A stretch of DNA of 64,000 bases from Prinia subflava (GCF_021018805.1 NC_086248.1:63001985-63065984); one strand, 5' to 3'. Counted from the first letter of the stretch, positions 13,301 to 26,600 are shown. Translations and numbers: made by a program. Notes: generated by a model not told the origin, from the letters alone.

Positions 13301-16300
13301 GTATCAGGAGTATTTTGAGCAAGGGGAAGAGAATCTTTTCTCAACGAGCCCCTATGGTGAAACTCCATTACACAGAAGCAAAGTCTAATGAAAGTAATTA
13401 TTCAAACAGAGTAGCATCAAATAAAAGGCAAAATAACTGGTTGATGTAGCAGAGGCACAGTGTTGGGCTATGGCTTTTGGAGAAAGCTGCCTGGTTCCTG
13501 CACAGTTCTATGGTATCTGTTCAACAAAAGTTCAGCTCTTTTCTCTCTTTCCCAGAAATCCCAATGGCTATTCACAAAGTCTTGCCTTGTTGATTAGGGT
13601 GGACCATGCTCAAGTGGGACATTAGATGCCCCAGCCTCTGATTGCTCTCAGCAATGCTTTCAGATGTAGACCACATCTCCAGACTCCATGGCGTTTTTAA
13701 GTTCATGCAGGATGTACACATCATTGAGGTATCTATCTGGGATCTTCAGCAGTTAGTTGCCTATCAGACTCAGACTCTCTCTGACAGCCAGTGCTGAGCC
13801 AAGCACAGGATTTTAAGGATCTAATTTTAGTATTTTTTTGAATCAATTTTTAAAAATAGTTTCTACCCTACACAGGTCTTCTTGACTTGTCTGACATTCC
13901 CTCTGCAGAAGTTTAATGCAGTGGCAGGCTCCAGAAGTGCATGTGTGTGCTTACTAACACAGACAAGGAAGACTGGATGATTTATGTGCTTGAGGACACT
14001 CTTTGCCTAAAAATAATACCCTGGGTTACTTTATTTTTCTCTCTTCCTCTATAGTAGCTCTTTCTTCTCTCTTCTGATTTTAGATGTGAGGTAACTAAAG
14101 TCTGCTCACCAAGGCAAGATTTTGTGTAGTCCACATGGCAGCTAGGACAGCTAGGAGGTTTTTATCTTTTCAGGGGTCAGGGTAAGAGATCTTTGCAAAT
14201 ATTGCTGAGAATTTTCTTCGTTTTGCCAAATAATCTTTTATATTTTCATCTTTCCTACTCCTTCATTCCTTTCTGCCTTTCTAAAATCTTTGACACAGCT
14301 GCACTGAGGTGCATTATTATGTGTTTATTGCTACAATATTGTAGTAGCCCCTTCTCATTCAATTTATGGTCTCAACCTGCATCTTTAAGTCACTTGGTTA
14401 CAAACAGCACTCAAAGTACCTTCAAAGACTGCTTTTCTGCTGTTTGCATAAGAGTTAGAAGCTCGAGTTGTTTCAGACACTGGGGCATTGTGATCCTTTT
14501 TCATCTACTGCAAGCAGATCCTTAGTGCCAGATTTACCTCACCCTGCTGATTTCTCCCTACTTATAGGGTGTGAAGTACCTCCTGGAAGAGGCAGAGCAG
14601 AGCACGACACCAAAGGCTGCAAGAGAGCCTTACTGAATCCTGCAGACAGCAGTCAGAAATGAAGCTCAGGAACCACTGAGTGTAGGTGACAAGCAGATGC
14701 TGGAAAAGGAACTGAAACAGATGAACCATGTGAATGATAGGAGACAGGAAAAAAAGAAGGACTCTTTTCCACAAACTGTAAATATGCCTGCTAGTCTGGA
14801 TGAGTAGCTTGGTAAAGAAATATTGAATTTAGCTTCAGTAAATATTTACAAGCATCACACTATGGCTATTCCTTTATCTAGCCTACAAAAGGCATAATTG
14901 GCATCTGCACACCTGCAGTTGTAATGATATCTTTCTCAGAAGTATCTGGCAAAATGATAAATACATTTTTACTTTTGTCTTCTACAAAGAAATGTAAACC
15001 AGCTGCAAGGGAATTTAAAAACTGAATTTAAAGGTGTTTATGCTTTATAGAACAATCTACTTTCTTCATGTAAGTGACTGTTAACTTTATTCAGTATGCC
15101 TGAAAGGTACTCATGCTATACAAGCAAAGGATTAGGTTATGACAGTCTTCAATGTAAGTAAAGTGCTGACAGCTATTTCAGAGGACTGCCTGCTCTGAAC
15201 TTTCATACCCTGGGATTATAGGCAGACACCATGAGCCCAGCAGGGTAAAGGGAGACTTCTATGGTGAAAATATCCACACAGATAGGCCTGTTTCCTGAAC
15301 CTCTTTCTGTTTGCTCATTTTTTATTCTAATTAATTCACCAATTAATTCCCAGCAGTGTCTCAGCATCTCATGCGTAAGGCTCAGCTACTGCATCAGCAG
15401 TCTGCAGCTAAACACCTGCAGATGGCAGCTTGAGAAAAATATTGATTTTCAATTACTGGGATTTGTTTAATTCAGCACTCGATTCATAACCATTCCTGCC
15501 TCATCAGTACAGGACCACAAGAAGCTTGTCTGTTCTGTATAGTCAGGAACAAGCCAGTGAGGCAATTCTTAGGGGCAGCTTGCTCCCTAAATAAGCAGGA
15601 GGAGAAAAGATGCAAGGATGCACACACAGCTGTGGGGAATGCTACAGTTCTGTTGTGCCACACACCACTCTCCTGAGTGCAAAACAAAAAGAAAGGGGTG
15701 GATCAGCCATGTTATGCACCTCAACCTGGAAATTCTGGAAGGGATATTCTCTGCTGGTAGTTCTTCACAGTACTCTTCCCTGGTATGATGCAGTTCACCT
15801 ATCCCTACAGTGACAAAAAATATCAGGGACATACTTGATAACATTTATTTCTTTGGGTGATTTCTTAGTGGGTCTAGGGATATGATATAGAGAGGGATTT
15901 CTGTTCTAGAAATTAAAAGAAAAAAAAAGATTGGAAAAAACTCTCATTGGTGAAGGAGCAGAAGAAACTGCAACACATATTATATAAAGAAGCAAGATGG
16001 AGATGTTTTTATCAAAGAGAAAAGGTAAAGTTGGGAACTCTGGCTTCTCTAGTGGATGCTTGTACCATCAAATAAAGGAATAACAACAATCAATTTATTA
16101 TTCACATAACCACATATGGCATATAGTGAAAACCTTGTCAAGAAAAAAAGACAAAAAATGGGAAAAAAAAAGGTTCTTATACTTTTACACTGCCAATGAC
16201 TTTTCTTTCTAAATTTATTATTAGTGTATGTACTACCATGTTCCATAATATAATTCAGATATCTACATTGTCATTCTTTGAATAAGGTTTTACAGGATAT

Positions 16301-19300
16301 GATTAATCTGAGTTCAAATGTGGTGCCTTATGTCCCACATGTAAAACCTCATCTGTCCCAGCTAAGTAGCATGGAAAATCAGACCTCACAAAAGTGGGGG
16401 GAAATCTCAGATTTTAGCACTGAATCTCCTTACTGGGTAGTGCACAATATTCTTCTCTGATGCCACAGTATACGTAGGCCCTGATATTTTTCATGAAGTA
16501 CTGCAGTGTAACCCGTAAAAAATCAGTACAAATTATTCAGTTCTGAAAATTACTATTGTCTGGAGTATTGAGTTGGGAGATACAGGATTGCACTGATAAC
16601 TTTAAGATTCAATACTCAACACTATGAAATCTTGTCAGAAACAATACCAGCAGGAACAAAGACAAAACAAAGACTCCAAACTGAAGTCCTAAAAAGAGCA
16701 TGCACACTGATATGATAACAACACCAGAATTTTCATTTCCTTATCACACTGGTAATATATCAAATTGAGTATTTAATCTGTGGTCTTTAAAGAAAAAGGC
16801 GAGAAATCAAGAGGAGGATTAATGTGGCTATAAGACAAATACCTTCACATTCCAAACCAGATTTCCACTTTGAAACTTAGGGGTCATGCTTTATCTTTCA
16901 TAGAAAAGAAAGTGTGATCATAGGATCATTCTTATGAAAAGTGAAACCACACAAGTTCTCATTATCTATTTAAATGCATAATCATTCTTTGAATCCCACT
17001 GAGCCTGGTGGCACCTTGTGGCAGGGAATTCTAGATTCATTCTATGCTGACTTACTCTACACATTAATAAAGTCAGATGATAGATAAGGAAATCAATACT
17101 TCTCCTCATGTAAGGACATGATGAAAATCTGAGGGTTAGCCCTGAAAACTCACCAACTTGGCTGATATTTGGAAGAGCAAAATTAAGACAAGACATATGT
17201 AAAAATGTTGATAATGATCTTTAAATATTGGCTCCCTTTAAATATTTTAAAATTTTAGCATATTTTAAAATAGTTAGCCTGTTTATCTGTAGATTGAAAG
17301 GTATTTCTGCTTCCATTTTATATCTCTGTTGCCATTAGGTCCTCCCTTTCTAAAAAATTTTCATTCACAGAATTTTAATGTCTCAAATGAATTACGATCA
17401 TATGCATTTCCATGTAAATATGCCTTGGTCTTTCCAATGAATAAGGCTTCTCATATTTTCTCAGTGGGTATTTTAACAAATTTCAACAACCCTGCCTGTC
17501 AAACTCTCTCCGCCTCCACAATTTTTCCTCCTTACTCCACTAAATAATCAATATCTGCATGAAGGGTTAGTATCAAACCACTAAGTTCAAAACAGAGTGA
17601 ACAACAGATCAATAAAACGTGAATTTTTCTCCCACTTACAGGTTTAACAAAACATTTATTTCAATAAATACATTTACAGCCAATATTATTAGGCTGTTAT
17701 TTATAAGGTCAGAAAGGTTTCTTGTTTGAAAAAGATCCAACAGTTCATTTTTAACTATATATAAGAAGATTTAAGTGCCAAAAGATTGACACTTCTTCTG
17801 AGTAACAAACTTCCCCCATCAAGTCTGATATCTTCTCACACTGCACCAAAAAACACTCCTTAATTTAACTACAGGCAAAAATGTGATGTGCGAATGAGTT
17901 CTTCCACAGCATTAATTTCATACAACTGATACATATATCTCAGCAGATATCCCTGCGTCTTCTCACTTTGAAATGGAGATATTTATCACTGGCAGCAGTG
18001 CCTCCAACGTTGGCATACACAAATAAAAGTCAGACAAAACCTGTCCCCGGATGTACGGTCTCAGGTCCCTCCAAAAGTTCACCAGAAAGAGGGGCAAAAA
18101 ATTAGGTAGCAAAGGCAGGTTACAGAGACCTAGGAAATTAAAGACTCAGCCCCAGTACTACAAAACTCTGTTTTCACTTATCAAAACTCAAGCATATATC
18201 TGAGCATGAACTTGGGATCCCTGTTCTTCTCACTCACATATCTGGGATGTGTGGAGCCAACCCAAAAATCTTGAAAGATGTTACGCCTAGGAAAAAAACA
18301 ACCTCAGGAGGCTATTCCTAACTCTAAACTGTAAACTGTATTCCTAACTCAAACATGTGTAGAGATGAGTGAAAAGTGTGTTCAGGCTCTGTTCCTCCAG
18401 AGTGTTGCTGATCATAGGGAGGATCAATGCCAACCAGCTCATGCAAGCAGATGCAGTGGTCAGCAGTGTAAACAGTTACGCTATTTGATCTTCAGAACAA
18501 GCTTATGGTGACAGAGGTATGCTCATACATCTATTTCATGTAGTTATTGACCACACAAAAGTAAGTTTTAACAGTTGTGAGCAGTTCACTAACTGTCCAG
18601 GGTAGGTTTGAGTAGAAACTGAACACATTCACCAGTGACTGGAAGGCCATGGATTGTAAACTTTGCCTCAGAGTCCCTAGTAGTAAAACCCCAAGTCCGA
18701 TATTTATCTGTTTCACAGGGGGTTATGAAGATGAGTCTGTGAGTATTTGTTGCTGTGAATGGAAATAGTTGGATCAGTGCATGGTAACATTACTGTATTC
18801 CCTCAGTGGTATGAGAAGCATCACTATAACAATTTGCATTCCAAAGGAAAAATCACCTTTTGAAGATTTACTAGGATTCCAGGAGCTTAATTCTCCCTAA
18901 AAAAAAATCAAAGAAAAAACAACAGAGCTGCTGAGCACACCTTTGCACAAGGCTCCATTTCTTCTCTTTAGAGGCTTTAATTTTTCTTCCTTTTTTTTTT
19001 CTTTTTATTATTTTAGGCAGAAGGTAGGGCTGAGTCTGTGGGATAGGTCCTCTTCTCATTCTCATTTATAGAGTCTTACCAACAACAAGAGATTTATCAA
19101 TTCATGAAGTCAGAATTTGAACACAAGCAACCTCTTCATATCCAGGAGACACTCTCTTGGCCATCTTTTACTCTGTGTATCACCTGCAAATAGAAACTGG
19201 GGAAAGCTTCAAACAGTAGCAGAGACATAGCCTTTTTTTTGCCTTAACCCAGGCAAAGCAACTGTTCTCTATTTCAGAATAAAAGCTGTACACAGCAAAA

Positions 19301-21390
19301 CCTCTCCTTCAGATCACAAATAGCTGCTTCCATGTTTTTCAGTATCCACTAAAAAAGTTCTCATCTGGCTGTGCTCTTACTCTTCTGCTGAAATCAACTG
19401 AATGATTCCAGTAGAAACTGATAATTGAACAGGGATTTCCCTTGCAAAGATAGACCATAGCATCAGAGAATTGGCTCGGGATTAATTTAAGCACTGAGAT
19501 TTGACACACACATCATCCACTAAAGACAGGGAAAGGAGAGCCTCCCTGATCTCTTTCTGTCGTGTAGGAGAGATGGGTATAACCTCATCACCTGAGCAGG
19601 AGATAGGACTCCACGCAAAGAAAAGCAAGAGGTGACATACATGATTCTAACCACAAGAACTACAGGTTGCTTATGTGACCACCCTTAAAGGCTGTGATTT
19701 CCCCAGAGTTCTGCTCATAGTCCTGGAGGACTTCTTCACTCAGCAGAGCTCCTAGGGAGTTACTTCTGCAATAAATTGTGCTTGCACATGTTTAATCTGT
19801 ATCTTGTAGCTCTTCACTGTGCTATTTCGCTACTTTAATGATATTTTAAAAGTGTTTTACAGCTTGTTTATTCCTTCCAGCAGATAAGCCTATCTGCCTC
19901 CTAGTTTCCAACCCCAGCTCTCCTGTTCTCCAGGACTGCCTCCATCACTTGCTTCCTTTCTCTACTGTTTGTCACTCTCAGTCTCCCAGTGTCAAACCTC
20001 ATCCAGCAAGTATCACTTGGTGACAGCTGCTTTCCAAGAATCATCCCCTTTTATCTCCCCTTATCTAGTAATATTGCCTCCAAATTTAATATTTACCACA
20101 GCTATTTTCAATCTCTTGTTAAATTACAAGGCACTTTTCCCTGTGCTATTTCACAGCTTTGGTTTTGAAGCATTCAATTCCTACCACAAAGTCAATGCGT
20201 GTATTAATTACAGCTTAGCCTTAAACATACTACATCTTCAAAAGGTGAACGAGATGTTATTCCTAGTTGAAAAAATGTGCACTGCAGGAGGCTGTCAAAA
20301 TCTCTCAAAAATCTTGGCCAATAATATTTATTCATCTTCTGGGAGAAACTAGCTGTTAACTGCTGCACTGAGTGTGTCTGTTTCTGGTTTCCTATATAAT
20401 GTAGATGTCTATCTCATGTTCATCAGTGTGTTTACATTTGCTCCATGCTATGCAATTTTGTAATTATAGTGGAATAGATATCACCATCTTCCTGCTATAT
20501 TTTTCTTTGGCAATTGATTAAAAAATTGTTAAATTTTAGCAATTGCAGCTGCCTTCAAAAAGGCTACACTTTTTCTCATATTATTATTTCAACCATGATC
20601 TGGCAAATAGTTATTTGACAATTCCACCCAAACTATGCAACTTGCAATCTAGAGTGTAGGGGTGAAGCAGATCTTTTCTTCCAGTTCTGGTTGGCCAAAA
20701 CTCAAGGCCTACCATTTCCTTGAACAGAGGAATTGAAAACATCTCTCTTGTGCCAGAAGTCCAACACTGTACCTGCTGCTGCTGCGAAAGAGGAAGAAAG
20801 TTGTAAGTTCTCTACTATAATTTGGAAAAAGAGGGATCTGAATATGGTGGAAAGGCATGTGAACTGAGAGAAGGAAATGAGGATGGTTATGAAAAAACTT
20901 GAGGTAAAAACCATCAGCATACAAAGCAGGTCTACATGAGAAGGGAATAGTCTTATTGCCTTTCTCTCCCCACTTCTCCAAGGTATACCCAGAAACACTG
21001 CTTATCTATATTTTATAAAGCATTTAAAATAAATCTGATAACATCTTGGTATGGTGTATGGAGATTATATATCCTAATATCCTGATATCCTGGATGGCTA
21101 TTCAATATTCAGTCCTATCCTCTTCTGCTGATGTGTGACATTGGGTGTCATGTTCTTGCACTCTGAAGTCTACTGAAACTCAGCTCTGAGTATCAGTCCA
21201 TGAATTTCCATGATCTGTGAATTTCAGAGCAGTCTGTGATTAAAATGATTTTTACTCTATGAAGAAGCCCAAGACCTCATAGCTATTACATCACCAAGAA
21301 GGGTATTCTGAGAAAGCATGCACAGGTTTTAGTCTGAAATTCTCATTCCTGACACAGTCAGGATTGTGTTTAAAAGGGTTTTTTTAAACT
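10335..21390. other. Long gene-free AT-rich stretch
   Basis: No exon, RNA gene or known repeat could be supported. Open frames peak at 127 codons (19969-20352, plus) and 110 codons (14193-14525, plus), and both translations look random. The block 17640-18150 has several scattered CpGs and a minus-strand AATAAA near its low-coordinate end, reminiscent of a 3' UTR, but no coding exon was found next to it. Short A- or T-rich runs occur near 15920, 16150 and 18985. Confidence 0.55.
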
Positions 21391-21394
21391 TCCT

Positions 21395-21545
21395 TTAGGA
21401 GAGGCTTTGGCAGCTGAGGAGCAGCTCTGTGTGCAGCCCTGCTCCTAGGAGCAGTGTCTCTCCCTGCAGCCCATGCTGCACAGCAGCTGTCTCCTCCACT
21501 GCACAGCTCTGAGCTGTCCCCGAGACACAGCCCATCCTGGGGAAA
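21395..21545. other. Local GC-richer patch with a 16-bp perfect palindrome
   Basis: This 150-base patch is clearly richer in G and C than its AT-rich surroundings and is rich in CAGCTG/CTGC words. It holds the perfect palindrome CTGCTCCTAGGAGCAG at 21439-21454. Only one CpG is evident (CCCCGAGAC), so it is not a CpG island. Overlapping frames on both strands are short and unconvincing. It could be a fragment of an unrecognised repeat or a regulatory segment. Confidence 0.4.
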
Positions 21546-22091
21546 AAATAGCAGGAGATTACATAATGAAAGAGAGACTTGTGGTGTGCATGCACAAGAG
21601 GGCAAAATTAAGGTCATGCAGTCAGTTCTGAAATGATTTCTGATTGCTTCATTTCTCCTCAGCACCTACCCTGCTCCTCACTGAAAGGCCCCATTTCCCT
21701 CCCACCCTCCACTATTGTGTTTCCTCAGCTTCCTCTTTATTACCCATCCCTGCTCATTTACAGAATCATGTTTCTGTCTCTGTTTCTCTCTTGCCCCTGT
21801 TTTGATACTTTCTGTATATAAGACTCTCACCCTCCGCTCCTATTTCTCATTGCTGTTCGAACAAATAGTTCACTGCCTAAGGCTGCTGTCTCCTGACAAA
21901 TACAACTCCCCCCTCCCCACCCTGTCCTCAGGTCTGACTCTAGCTTCTCACAAACTCTAACACAAAATACTTTCAGATGTACAGAAGACTTCTGGATTTA
22001 ATTTCCTCTCCAGACACAGAGGGGAATTATTTGAAAAATCCTGATTAGACATGATCTGAAACAACTGAGCCAACATAATCTACACATAGCA
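21546..22091. other. Non-coding DNA, pyrimidine-rich in part
   Basis: A C/T-rich stretch (about 21640-21930) opens frames on the plus strand of up to 93 codons on the opposite strand and 81 on this one. Composition explains them and no gene is supported. Confidence 0.5.
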
Positions 22092-22151
22092 CTAATAATA
22101 CTGAGCACTTATGCAGCATCTTTATCCAGGAAAGTGCTTTGCAAACACTAA
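22092..22151 (-). mobile_element. Ancient LINE 3'-tail relic (L2/CR1-L3-like)
   Basis: The stretch CTAATAATACTGAGCACTTA followed by AAGTGCTTTGCAAACACTAA resembles the reverse complement of a very old vertebrate LINE tail that reads roughly TTTGTAAAGTGCTTT...AAGTGCTAAGTATTATTA. The window has a second, shorter match on the other strand at 39408-39442. Family assignment is from memory and is uncertain. Confidence 0.45.
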
Positions 22152-24387
22152 GGGAGTGATTTTTCAGTGATCCTGTGCACTCATTGTTCAGTGACTTTAG
22201 GGGTTTTTGTGTAATTGCTCAGTGTGTCTGAAAATGAGAAGTCATCTAATTAGTGCTTGAATATTGTCAAAAAAATATCTCTAGCTATCATTTTATATAC
22301 AGAAAAGCAGAACTACACAGAGCACCACATGTTTCAAGCCAGGGTATAGGGCTGCCTTTTTATTTTATCTTTGTACAGCAAGGCCCTGGGGCTGTATACA
22401 GAAAAGGGCTTAGTTCTCAAAATGATACATTAGGTGTCTAAGTCCATAAAGGTCCTTGAAATCAGAGTTTCTGTGGATGTTGTTACCCAGATGTCTTCCA
22501 CTTCCATTTTTACAGCAAAGTCAGAACTGATTGTTGTTTTTGAGGTTTTCAGCCTTACTCAGAAGAGAACTAAGATAATTATGAAACCCACTGTCTGCTC
22601 TTAGTAAATAATTCAATGGTTAGAGTAGTCATCTGGATTGTGAAAGAATTCATTTATACTAGTTTAACCCCTGAGACCTGACATCTAACAGACATTGTAA
22701 TGAAAACAGTAATATGACCATTCAGCCTCACAGGTAAAGAAGTCAGTTTCAAAGAGGTGACTAAACCTGGGTTTTTCAACATCTTACATGAACACTCTTA
22801 ACAGCGTCAGATTTTCTTATATGCTGTTTTTCATGAAAAGAAAAATCAACCCTGACTGTTCTAGCTTACTTTCCTTATATCAGGGGAGGTTCCACACACT
22901 CATTTACAGTTGGAGAATCCCTTTTCCATCTGTAGTTTGATATAGTACTTATTTCAATACTCCAAGTTCTTATTCCCTGCTGGCTCACTTCAGTAGTGGT
23001 CATCTCACTTATTTGGCTTTCTGTATTCCCATTTTAAACATCTTTCTCTACGCTGTGGAGAACTTCCAGAGCCAGGTGCTATTTTAAGTACTTATCCTTG
23101 TAATACATCCATCCCTCATGGATTTAGCTCTTGATGTCTAAGTAACACTGAAAACAGACTATAGCACTGAGTCAGAGTTCCTAACTCCAAAAGTCACTTA
23201 GGTGGTGTTAAGTGTCCACTTATCTACAAAGTTCACTTTAGACTTGGTGCAGTTCAGTCTACATAATCTAAATTTCTTTTATCCACTATCCATTTTCTGA
23301 GAAAAGGCAATATCATCTAAGGATTTTTGAGGAAAGGTTTTTCAGGTAAGTGAATCATGGGTTTAATAAAATTTACGAACAGCTGGTAAAACATTCCAGT
23401 CTTGCCCTGTCCTGTTGATACAGACAGCCCTGAGGTAGCTAACAGCCATTTTATAGTTGCAGCTCTTTACTGTGATGATTTGGAAGTCCAAATCCAAAGT
23501 GTCAGAAAACCATAAGTGAAGACATCTCAATCTGTACATTTCACATTATTGATTTCCTACATCAAAACCACTGTGGGAATGGGTGGAGATGTTCCCTAAG
23601 ATGCACTGCTGAGGAAGGTGCTGCTCTTTTTGGTCGTATTTTGTAGACCCTTCTGCATGAGTCATTTGTCATGTCGCTACAATAAAATATTATCTGTCCT
23701 TTTAGTACATAGATGTTAAAACCAAACCTGTGTTCAGTGATGATACTAGAATTGGTAATGCTCTTATAAAAAGACAAAAAAAAAGGATAGAAATATTATC
23801 AGTGGGTCAGACCTAACCTCAAAATAAGATGATTTTAAAAAGATGAAGAGCTAGACTGCTACTGGGTGAAGAGCTATTTTGGTACAGATAGTTGTCAAAG
23901 ATAATAGGACTCTGGGCTTGCAGGCAGTATTTCCGCTAACATATTGAAGTAGCTAAACTACTGTAGTTTCTGACATTTGGAGCCTGATGTAAAGCCTCAT
24001 GTAACATGAACACATAGAGCTGAAGTTTGTTCTTATAGGAAATGTTAGAAATAGTCTTTTCTTGATATGATCCTTTAAGTGTGCCTACCTAGCTCTGTGA
24101 TTCAGCCCAGTTGTTCTGCCTTTTTTTTTCATGGCACATCAAGTTGAAATTGGTCTATAAAACTGTTTTGGTATCTCTGAGGAACTTTGAATTCTTTCCT
24201 TGCTACAAGTATTTATAACAGTATTCAGTCACTTAAAAAAAGGAGTCTTTCCTCCCACCTCCACCACCCTCCCACTGTCTCATAGTTCAATTATTTGTTT
24301 TTCAGACTTGAAAGAGATCCCACACAATAGCAACTTCCTTTGCAATCCCAGTAACACCTGTTCAGAGAAGCAGCTCTCACTGGTGAG
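22152..24387. other. AT-rich non-coding DNA, no gene recognised
   Basis: Nothing beyond short chance open frames. No repeat or RNA gene was recognised. Confidence 0.55.
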
Positions 24388-24425
24388 AGTACCTGATAAG
24401 ATAGAAAGTACCTGATAAGAAAGAA
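24388..24425. repeat. 19-bp tandem duplication
   Basis: Two adjacent 19-base units, AGTACCTGATAAGATAGAA and AGTACCTGATAAGAAAGAA, differ at one base (T to A). A third AGTA start follows at 24426 before the match ends. It is a small local duplication, probably from replication slippage. Confidence 0.9.
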
Positions 24426-25656
24426 AGTATCCTAAAGCACTAGTTGAAAACTCTGCTGGACAGCAGGAAGGACTGATTATTGCCAGTGTTCAGAAATGAG
24501 CCTAGTCTACAAAGAGACTATGCAGTGGGGTGGTTCTTTTATTTTATTGTACAGTGCTGAGGGTCCTTTGAAAAAAAAATTGGAAGAAGGCAAAGCTGAG
24601 ACGATATATATGCATATTTGAACATTGCCTGTTCATTTCTTGACTTTTGTCAGAAAATCAAAGCCTTTTTTAATATATATTTATACATGTTTAAGAACAG
24701 TTTTCAAAAATGAAAAATAATTTTGAAGTTCCTTTATAAAATTTCATCCTTTGAAGATTGTATGGAAAAGTTTTAACTCTTGGGAAATCCTGAGAAGAAG
24801 ACCTTCTTTTGCCTTTTCTTTTTTTTTCATATCCAACTTAAAATTATTTTACAAGTACAAAAATAGCTGGCACCAGAATGCAAACTAGTCTAAATTCACC
24901 ATTCCTTGGATTGGCACCCGACCTACACCAGCATCTAAATAAATGATCTAACGCTATACAGTAATCATGAAAATTTTCAGAATGAATATATGGCACTCAT
25001 ACTGTAAATATAGTTGGCTTTATGTTCATGGCAGTTTTATGGTTTCCTGTCTTATCTGAAATTGCCTCACCTCAGATTCACTGTAAAGCTATTTTACTGT
25101 AACATCCTGGCAATTTTCACCAACCATTTCATCAAGATACTTTTAAAGCTCCAAGAAGTTGATTAAAACCCCATCACCTTTTTGCTTTCTGGAAGCTGAC
25201 TGCACTTGCATCCCAACAATTTCCATGAGCAAAATATCCATTTCAACATAACAAAGCTTCAGGTAAAAATATACACAATATTATATTCCCCAGAATAACT
25301 GTTTCAAACCTCCTGATTCCATAGCTTTTCCTGGTCACAGCAAATCCTGTAGCCTTTAAGAGAACGGAAGACTTTGCAAAGAAATTAATTCTAATATTAT
25401 GTGCAAAGCAAAAGGGTATGGTACAAGATCTCATGTTAGGAAATAATGATGGTATTGATGATTTCAGATGAAACAGACGCTTTACATTTGTAGAACACTG
25501 GGATGAGTGGGATGACTTGATTTGCCAACTTTGAAAGATTTTTCTCGTGTCCTTTCCTCTCCTTATCAGTTGACTGAAGTATATAGAGATGACATTGGTA
25601 AAAAGACTGAAGTTGTGTGTTTCTCTGTGTGTGCATAAAGTAAACACAGAGAATGT
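24426..25656. other. AT-rich non-coding DNA, no gene recognised
   Basis: This includes most of the longest open frame in the window (151 codons, minus strand, 25243-25698). Its translation has no recognisable domain, and it overlaps TG/TA-rich simple sequence at its start. It is judged a chance frame. Confidence 0.5.
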
Positions 25657-25700
25657 CCATACATATATGAGCCTATGTACATATGTGTATGTACACACAG
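25657..25700. repeat. TA/TG alternating purine-pyrimidine tract with short hairpin
   Basis: This low-complexity CATA/TGTA-type stretch alternates purine and pyrimidine almost throughout. It contains an inverted repeat with arms TGTACATA and TATGTACA separated by TGTG (25676-25695). No function is inferred. Confidence 0.6.
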
Positions 25701-26299
25701 ATTAACTCCATGGATTTTCACTGATACAGAAGTTTTCAATATGACAATTATGCTCATACACAATCTCTAATATATTACATGTGTATATAACATAGTTTTT
25801 ATATTTAATATGAAACACATATAGGACATACATGTATAAAATATATACCACATATGTATCTAAAGCACATGTTTTGTTTCTTTTGGGTAGAAAACTTTTA
25901 TTTCCTTGAAGCCCCATATTTCCAGTAAACATCCTGTGTAAAAACTACTGTCTTTAAAAATACATTATTTCTATCATAAACTATCATAACGGGGGGAAAA
26001 TCCCCAGAAAAACCATTGTTGCCATAATTCACAACCAGTTTGTTAGAGGTTTAACTGCTTTCAGCTTTGCCTTGGGCCATTAACTAACAAACCAACCATT
26101 AACTGCTAGTAATGACCATTTTTTCCCTGAGATTATTTCTTAATTGAACTCCTATGCTATGTTGGTTATTTTTATGCCATCTCACAATGACTATGCATTA
26201 CTTCATTTTCCTAGCATACCAGCCACATACTGAAATAAACAAGATAAGTGTTGGAGAATTGGATCCTTCACTGTATATACTATTTAAAATACATTACTT
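25701..26299. other. AT-rich non-coding DNA
   Basis: TA-rich single-copy sequence leading into the candidate conserved block at 26300. No gene or repeat was recognised. Confidence 0.5.
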
Positions 26300-26600
26300 T
26301 AATGAACAGCTTTGATGTAGCAGACGTGCTTTTTCATTCTTCCTGTTCTCCAGAGCATATGCATCAAGGAGCTTAGATGCAGAATTAATGCATGCTGTTG
26401 TTCAGTAATGTATACAATGTCAAGGCACTGTATTAGTAAGCTGTGTTATATATTCATTTGGGTAAGACACATTTGATTATTAGCATTCTGTTCTTCAGCA
26501 ACAAGCCACATGTGCTGTCTGTTGCCATGGCAATAAATTAGGAAGGATAACCTGACTACTTATCAATTTTTATTAGTGCAATCATCCTACCTGCTTAACC
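26300..26600. promoter_or_regulatory. Candidate conserved regulatory block containing an RFX X-box
   Basis: This AT-rich block carries several homeodomain/POU-like words (ATGCATCA, AATTAATGCATGC, TATTAG) and a near-perfect RFX-family X-box at 26521-26534. It has no simple-repeat content and resembles vertebrate non-coding elements near developmental genes. Whether it is conserved cannot be judged without alignment, and limits are arbitrary. Confidence 0.4.
26521..26534. promoter_or_regulatory. RFX X-box motif
   Basis: The sequence is GTTGCCATGGCAAT. The canonical symmetrical RFX-factor site is GTTGCCATGGCAAC, so only the last base differs and both half-sites are essentially intact. RFX1-RFX4-type proteins bind such sites, often in promoters and enhancers of ciliary and neural genes. 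The motif is directly visible, but binding in vivo is not shown. Confidence 0.6.

Noticed and set aside
19969..20352. 127-codon plus-strand frame
   Set aside because: Translation looks random (Ser/Leu/Phe-rich from pyrimidine-rich DNA) with no exon boundaries or domain.
25243..25698. Longest open frame in the window (151 codons, minus strand)
   Set aside because: No recognisable domain, no splice or promoter context, and its start lies in TG/TA-rich simple sequence. The length is compatible with chance in 64 kb of AT-rich DNA.
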